A stretch of DNA of 64,000 bases from Acanthopleura granulata. Its lineage: Eukaryota > Mollusca > Polyplacophora > Chitonida > Chitonidae. The stretch covers positions 11,038,078 through 11,102,077 of the forward strand of contig JABBOT010000080.1 of assembly GCA_016165875.1 (NCBI GenBank), written 5' to 3'. Position numbers and translations under genes: made by a program. The notes below the pieces were generated by a model that was given only the letters and a program-made list of their open reading frames with translations, did no database searches and had not been told where the DNA came from. This document shows, piece by piece, positions 58,928 through 64,000 of this stretch (position 1 is the first letter of the stretch; each line of letters opens with the position of its first letter).

Positions 58928-59845
58928 ACCAATCTTGATATTGATGTAACTTCCTGTTTTTGCAGATGTGCTAGTGTACAATCATTTTGTACATGTTTCC
59001 GTTGTCTTGGGGGACAGATTTTGTTTTAGCCGTCCAGTAGTTCTATTTTTATGAATGTTTCCGTCCATTTGCAAACTTTTCTCAGATCCTGCAAAGCTGT
59101 TCTCATCGCTCCAGTATTTACATGTAACATGAACAGAAATATACTGACTTGACATTCAGCATTTCCTGTGAATTGAAAACCATATCCCCTATTGAAAAGC
59201 CACTGTGATTCTGATACACTGCATCATTGTTTATAGACCATGTAATTGATGTAGAAAAGGTTATTGAGACATCTTCTATTCATATCGGTATAATTCAATA
59301 TAATAGTAATATTATAATTTATAATTCAAAAATTATGGACCAATGAAAATTCTTTGCATTTTGATTTATAGTATTAATGACTAACTACATGTAGTACCAA
59401 GGAGCTTTTAGCAATGGTCAGTGAAGTGGAATTACCTTAACTGACTAGTCATGGGCTGATGTGTGTGTAGTTTATCCTGTTTCTCAGACCAGCTGCCTAA
59501 CTGAGAACGGGTTTCTCAGTTAGTCTCATAATGCCTGATTGGGTATACTTGGCAGGGTTTTGATTTGTGTAGTGTTACACCAAGCTTTCTGTGATCTAAC
59601 AATGTTTCACTGTCATCAGACAGACAGCAAGGAAGAATTTTTTTTTTTTTTTTAAATTTTATATATAATTTATTAGTGTTTTTTTAAATTACATACAAAT
59701 TTTCAGTGTATTACTTCATGTCACAGATGTATGTAAGGATCATCATTATTTATGTGTAACGTAGACAGAGTGTTTTAACAAGAAGATTATTATACACAAA
59801 CATGTGTATTTGCCAACTGGAATAAATGTTTTATCATTTACATGC
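58928..59845 (+). other. Likely 3' UTR and polyadenylation region of the coiled-coil gene
   Basis: AT-rich sequence with no open frame follows the stop codon. A canonical AATAAA lies at 59821-59826, followed by T-rich sequence, about 0.9 kb after the stop. A T-run near 59640 and ATATAT stretches lie within it. Confidence 0.6.
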
Positions 59846-60059
59846 ATTAAACTGGAGCCTTATGTTTACTCTGAGCATTCTCCTCATGTTTGATTAAGGC
59901 TTCATTTGGACATCAGCTAACCCATAACCTGTTTCAGCATCTCCACTTGTCACACTGATCATTGGTAGACTAACAAGATATAGGCAAAGCCCAGCTGTAC
60001 CTGTTACAATACATTACTGCAAAGTATACTGTTGCCCTCTCATGTAAGCATGGCTATAC

Positions 60060-60455
60060 TGGTTTCCTTTATTATATGAAGACAGCCATTGAATTATGTG
60101 CAGCCAGCTGTTGGTTTTCTTTAATTTTAGAGGATAGCCACTGCTTTCTTTTATTATGTGCAGACAGCCTCTGGTTGGCTTTATTATGTGCAGACAGCTG
60201 CTGACTTCCTTTATTATGTGCAGACAGCCACTGGCTTCTTTTATTATGTACAGCCAGCCGCTGATTTCCTTTGCTTTGTGAGGACAGCCACTGGTGTCTT
60301 TTATTATGTGCAGACAGCCACTGGTTTTCTTTATTATAAGAGGACAGCCACTGGTTTCTTTTATTCTGCAAGGAGTCAATGGTTTCCTTTATTATTTGTG
60401 TGTGAGGACAATCTTTGGTTTCCTGTATTACATAAGGACAACTACTGGTCTCCAT
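60060..60455. repeat. 30-bp minisatellite downstream of the coiled-coil gene
   Basis: About thirteen units around CAGCCACTGGTTTCTTTTAT-TATGTGCAGA, imperfect, spacing about 30 bp. This makes open frames of 121-142 aa on both strands, which are artefacts of the period being a multiple of three. Confidence 0.88.
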
Positions 60456-60839
60456 TATCCCTTAATTTGCCAGGTGTCATGCCAAATAAGACATTTTGTT
60501 CGACTTCAAGAATGGCACTGTACAAGTGGAGTTTCTTGATAAGGAGAGTTCAGCAGAGCAGTTACTGTGACCGGATGAAGTGTTAAATGTAAAATGAAGT
60601 TATAAAATTTATAACAAATACTGTAAAATTATAAATAACTGACCCTGACTGGTTGCTTTGCAAGACCACTTCAAGATCAAGAAAAGATTCACAAGATTTC
60701 TGGTTAATTATTGTACATGAAGTCAGCAGTCCTCACAACATACATACATGTGCACTTGTGTGTGACCAGTGAGAAGCATGTCAGAATCAGTATCAGCTCT
60801 GTTTTTGTTTGGGGCCTCTGATGGCTTAAAGTTCTGCAA

Positions 60840-60960
60840 GTAGCTCGTGGTGACCATCAGGCCTGTGATTGATGAACCTGGGTGTTCGAATCCAGGTCTC
60901 TCTCTTTCGGATGTGGCTTTATGTCCAGAGGTTTGTCGGGTACATCCAGGAGTATTGTTA
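60840..60960 (+). mobile_element. tRNA-like SINE fragment
   Basis: CTCGTGGTGACCATCAGGCC resembles an A-box region, and GGTGTTCGAATCC at 60881-60893 is a near-consensus B box followed by CAGGTCTCTC. No aminoacyl-tRNA cloverleaf can be completed, so a SINE head is likelier than a tRNA gene. Confidence 0.45.
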
Positions 60961-60984
60961 TAGTGTCATCAGTCCGTCTGTCTG

Positions 60985-61440
60985 TCCACATTCATTGTAA
61001 AAACTCTATCTTTAGAACAGTTTATCCAATGTTCACCAAACTTACACCACACTTACACAATGGCATGAGGAAGAACCATATCGATTTTCAGCGACCGTGA
61101 CTTTTTTCTTCAAGATCATGAGGGTTGTTCAAGTTCAATTTTATATAAGGCTTGTAGATGTTTTATCTCTTGGACGGTTTAGCTCAAGTTCACCAAACTT
61201 ACACCACACTTACACGCCGGGATGAGGAAGAACTCTATACATTTTCAGCGCCCATCACCTTTTTGTTCAAGGTCATAAGGGTCATTTGAGTTAAATTCTT
61301 GTAAATGCTCGAGCTGTAGAACAGTTTGGACCAAGTTGACCAAACTTAAACCACACTTAAACACTGAGGTGAGGATGAACCCTATTGATTTTCATTGACC
61401 CTGACCTTTTTCTTCAAGGTCATTGGGGTCATTTACTATT
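60985..61440 (+). repeat. Three tandem copies of an about 150-bp dispersed-type repeat
   Basis: CACCAAACTTACACCACACT-type anchors occur at 61034, 61191 and 61338. Each is followed by GATGAGGAAGAAC-like, TTTTCAGCG-like and CTTTTT-TTCAAGGTCAT-like words in the same order. Similar GTCTGTCTGTCC/CAAGGTCA repeats are common in mollusc genomes; no coding content. Confidence 0.75.
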
Positions 61441-61505
61441 CTTTACTATTCTTTACTTTAGATGTCATGGAATCAAATAAATAAATCTGTTCGCTACACT
61501 TGCGT

Positions 61506-61692
61506 ACTTACTGGATTGCTGTTTTACACCATACTCAAGAAAATTTCACTTATACAACGGCGGCCAGCATTTTGGTGGGAGGAAACTGGGCAACGCCTGG
61601 GGAAAATGCACGACCATTTGCAGGCCGCTGGTGGAGCTTCCCACGTACGGCCGGAGAGGAAATCAGCATGAGCTGGACTTGAATTCACAGCA
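61506..61692 (-). mobile_element. SINE family A, antisense, well preserved
   Basis: On the minus strand it reads GTGAATTCAAGTCCAGCTCA, CCGGCCGTACGTGGGAAGC, GGCCTGCAAATGGTCGTGC, CTGGCCGCCGTTGTATAAGT and TTCTTGAGTATGGTGTAAAA. Among the copies here this is one of the closest to the consensus implied by the others. The 5' head is missing. Confidence 0.8.
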
Positions 61693-62267
61693 ACCACTGT
61701 TCCCTACAGTAGAGAAGGACAACACATATGTGTTTGAGATGAGACAAAAATGTATGTGACTTTTCTAGTAAACACACGCAGCTTTGTGCATAAATACAGT
61801 ACTTCTACAATGGACATACTGATAAAACTAGCTCTTCTCACATGTATATAACATCAATGCATATGCGGTATGGCCACTCTACACATCTGCTATGATTGAT
61901 TCAAGCTGATGAACAATTGTCATTAATCGGTTGAGAGTTATAAGAGCCTCCTCTTTTGCTGCAGAGTGGTATCAATTGGCAGAGCCATCATCATCATTTA
62001 GAAATGAAGGACCAAGGAAAAGGTTCAACCTGTTACATCACAGTTGTGAAAAAGTTCATGTCTTTTGAGAAGAAAAAGATAATGGTTCGATATGAACAGT
62101 AGATTGATACATATATTGGAGTGATTACGAATAAAACTGGAGCTTACATGGAAAGTTTTAATGCCGCAGCCCAACTTCTTTACTTTTCTTTTGTCTTTTT
62201 TTTTTTTCTTTTGTACAAGTCAGTGCATGTGTTCAAGCCAAATACAAGCCCGCACCACCCTGCATTC

Positions 62268-62439
62268 CTACGTTGATCTTCCGTTCCCAGTTGGGGCGGG
62301 TGCAGCCCAACGCAAACTGCCACAACGCCTAGCGGAAGTACGTGGCTCTAGACGGAAAAGGCCCACGACTGAAGTCCGCAGTGTATGACAGCTGCCTGGA
62401 GTTTCGCGCAGACCGACAGGGATACTGTTTAGGGACAAT
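62268..62439 (+). promoter_or_regulatory. Promoter-like GC-richer stretch upstream of TMEM208
   Basis: Unlike its AT-rich surroundings, this stretch has several CpGs, a GC box GGGGCGGG at 62293-62300 and an ETS-like GCGGAAGT at 62332-62339, a combination typical of housekeeping promoters. The transcription start is not determined; the 5' UTR probably begins within about 100 bp before the ATG at 62440. Confidence 0.45.
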
Positions 62440-62445
62440 ATGCCG
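62440..62445 (+). CDS. TMEM208: TMEM208 exon 1 coding part (Met-Pro)
   Basis: ATGCCG followed directly by GTAAAC. The two codons join in phase 0 to exon 2 to give MP-PKVGTKGQKQ, which matches the known MAPKGKVGTKGKKQ start of TMEM208. The coding part of the exon is only six bases. Confidence 0.75.
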
Positions 62446-63280
62446 GTAAACATACAAATTTTATCAGTTTGTAAAATACTTAGAAGATGATTTTCTTCAA
62501 AATATTATGTAGTCAAAGTTTGGAAGCCATCAGACTACCGGTTTTGGATAAGCACAAACGGTTGATTACATTGCGATAGAACGCCGTTGTTGTTGTAAAG
62601 CAGTGTAATGTTTCGGGTTGATCAGCGGCAGATTAGTCAAAGTGACATCTGTGTCTTTTATTTTTACGCATTGTAGCAGCTCTGTATTGTGGGCCGGTAA
62701 TAATTAGTTACATAGTCGAAGTGACAATTGTCTCTTTACAGACTGTTCTCTGACGAAGTGACTGGCATCTGTATCTTTACTGACGACTGAACATGCTTAA
62801 CGTTTATATTTAGCAACAGTTTACACAGTTAGCACTTTGTCAGTCTTTGTCAAGTCGCTGCAGATTTCCTAACACGAAGTCGATGAACACAAGTGACACT
62901 CTAACTCTTCTCTTTTGTTCGTTTCTATGTCATTTTCCGGTTGAATCTTGAATACAAGATTAAAGTTATTCACTGCTTGACCAACACTATATAAACGTCT
63001 ACCCAAAGCAGTGTAAATCTGTATCACATTTTGTTTTCTTTCTGAAAACTAATATTAACTTTGTCCTCTCAGGTATGTGTAAGCTGGTATGAAAACTTTC
63101 AAAAGTCTTCAAATTAGGCCAAGATGTGTCTGCCCATGCAGAGAGATGAAAACACAAGGTGTTTTGCACAGAACTGCTGATTACGTGTACTGTCTTTATT
63201 TATTGCTCATGATCCCTTGTGACAAGATTGACTAAAGGTGTATTTTGTGGGTCAAAAAGTATTATTTTGTCCATTAAGAA

Positions 63281-63392
63281 ACACAATTGTTGATTCATCT
63301 TACATTTTAAGTGATAATAAGTCATGTATTGATGTGACACAATTGTTGATTCATCTTACATTTTAAGTGATAATAAGTCATGTATTGATGTG
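63281..63392. repeat. Exact 56-bp tandem duplication in TMEM208 intron 1
   Basis: ACACAATTGTTGATTCATCT...GTATTGATGTG occurs at 63281-63336 and again at 63337-63392 with no differences that I can see. It is a very recent duplication or an assembly slip. Confidence 0.93.
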
Positions 63393-63477
63393 TTTAATTC
63401 ATGCCAATATGAAAATGAAGTTTGATAACACAGTTAAATGCATTGTATTGACAATTCATTGTGATCTTGTATTTTAG

Positions 63478-63567
63478 CCCAAAGTGGGTACAAAGGGACA
63501 GAAGCAGATTGCAGAAGAAAACAAAGCCACCTTAAACTTTTATCAGTATGTAATAACAGGGGTAAAT
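63478..63567 (+). CDS. TMEM208: TMEM208 exon 2 (30 aa, phase 0-0)
   Basis: ATTTTAG acceptor, AAT|GTAAGT donor. Reads PKVGTKGQKQIAEENKATLN then FYQYVITGVN. The family pattern VGTKGKKQI-x-EEN-x-x-TL-x-FY is clear. TMEM208 is a small multi-pass ER protein; its yeast counterpart Snd2 takes part in SRP-independent targeting. The basic N-terminus is cytosolic and the first membrane span begins at the end of this exon. Confidence 0.93.
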
Positions 63568-63836
63568 GTAAGTATTATTTATCATTTCTGATAACAAATT
63601 TCATAAATAATAAGATGACTGATATCGTGTCTATATATACAATAGGTTGCTTTGTGTAATTGAAGTTAATGTGTTTCAGCAAGTCTTTTTGTGATAAATA
63701 GATTTCAAAGGTATCTGTGTTGTAGGTCCACATATGGTTGCAGATGATACGTACTTTTAAAATATGGTGTTGAAGTTGTTATTCATATTTGATATCAGAG
63801 ATCACGGTACAGGTACCACTTTGTTCTTTCTTTCAG

Positions 63837-63896
63837 GTTGTCTATTTTACTATGCAAATTTTAATCTACTGGAGATATTTCACCACAACACAGATG
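63837..63896 (+). CDS. TMEM208: TMEM208 exon 3 (20 aa, phase 0-0), gene continues past the window
   Basis: CTTTCAG acceptor, ATG|GTAAGC donor. VVYFTMQILIYWRYFTTTQM continues the first hydrophobic span of TMEM208. Remaining exons lie beyond base 64000. Confidence 0.85.
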
Positions 63897-64000
63897 GTAA
63901 GCATGTTTCAGTTTTTAAGACTCAAAAGAGAAAGTTTTATGTGTATAGATCAGTGGAATTCTGCTACAGCAAATTTAAAGTTGTACAATGTCAATGTTGA

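Noticed and set aside
60014..60586. Overlapping open frames of 121, 127 and 142 aa on both strands
   Set aside because: Produced by the 30-bp minisatellite downstream of the polyadenylation signal.
60866..60900. tRNA gene suggested by the B box GTTCGAATCC
   Set aside because: No complete cloverleaf or acceptor stem pairing; better explained as a SINE head.

Overview
The window is intron-rich animal genomic DNA, moderately AT-rich, with short phase-controlled exons between GT...AG introns. Dispersed repeats resemble families I know from molluscs and other lophotrochozoans: a tRNA-derived SINE ending in 'aaacaccaatcaaataaataaa', a second tRNA-like SINE ending in 'gatgtaaaaccca', and frequent 'tacatgta' words. 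A mollusc is my best guess, but a brachiopod or another lophotrochozoan is possible. There is no prokaryotic, viral, CRISPR, rRNA or intact tRNA content.

About 2.6-59.8 kb is one large plus-strand gene. I assembled 54 coding exons (2647..58927, TAG stop, AATAAA at 59821) that join in frame into a predicted protein of about 2,246 residues, nearly all coiled coil, with a short Ser/Pro/Arg-rich tail. I cannot name it confidently. It is a long coiled-coil protein of the type often annotated as PMFBP1-like, and that name is only a hypothesis. Exons 6-44 (39 consecutive exons) are all phase 0. Their lengths are all either multiples of 7 codons or 4 more than a multiple of 7, and fourteen are exactly 84 bp (28 codons, four heptads). 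So the gene's exons are quantised in coiled-coil repeats.

The most unusual feature is a set of tandem arrays lying on or against exon-intron junctions of this gene. Donor-side arrays follow exon 21 (24-bp unit), exon 28 (31-bp unit with 248-bp higher-order repeat), exon 31 (about 65-bp unit), exon 33 (164-bp unit, about 21 extra copies over 3.4 kb, each with a 117-bp copy of the exon end) and exon 36 (50-bp unit, 18 good copies). Acceptor-side arrays precede exon 45 (five TTGTTCAG copies) and exon 38 (decayed), and a 61-bp array ends just before exon 42. The 164-bp units look like phase-0 cassette exons, but the introns between them would be only about 47 nt, purine-rich and without a pyrimidine tract, and some copies are frameshifted. 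They are either a splice-site minisatellite or an exon-repeat nursery, and only RNA data can decide.

Intron 8 holds a decayed pogo/Tigger-like DNA transposon (about 10536..12995) with recognisable terminal inverted repeats, TA flanks and a broken DDE transposase. Other introns hold SINE fragments, two or three MITE-like inverted-repeat families and simple minisatellites. Introns not listed separately show nothing I can identify.

Downstream, 59.85-62.3 kb is a repeat-rich intergenic region (30-bp minisatellite, a roughly 150-bp triplicated dispersed repeat, an antisense SINE). A short GC-richer promoter-like stretch follows, then the first three coding exons of TMEM208 (62440 to the window edge), an ER membrane protein of the SND targeting route. 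Both genes read on the plus strand.
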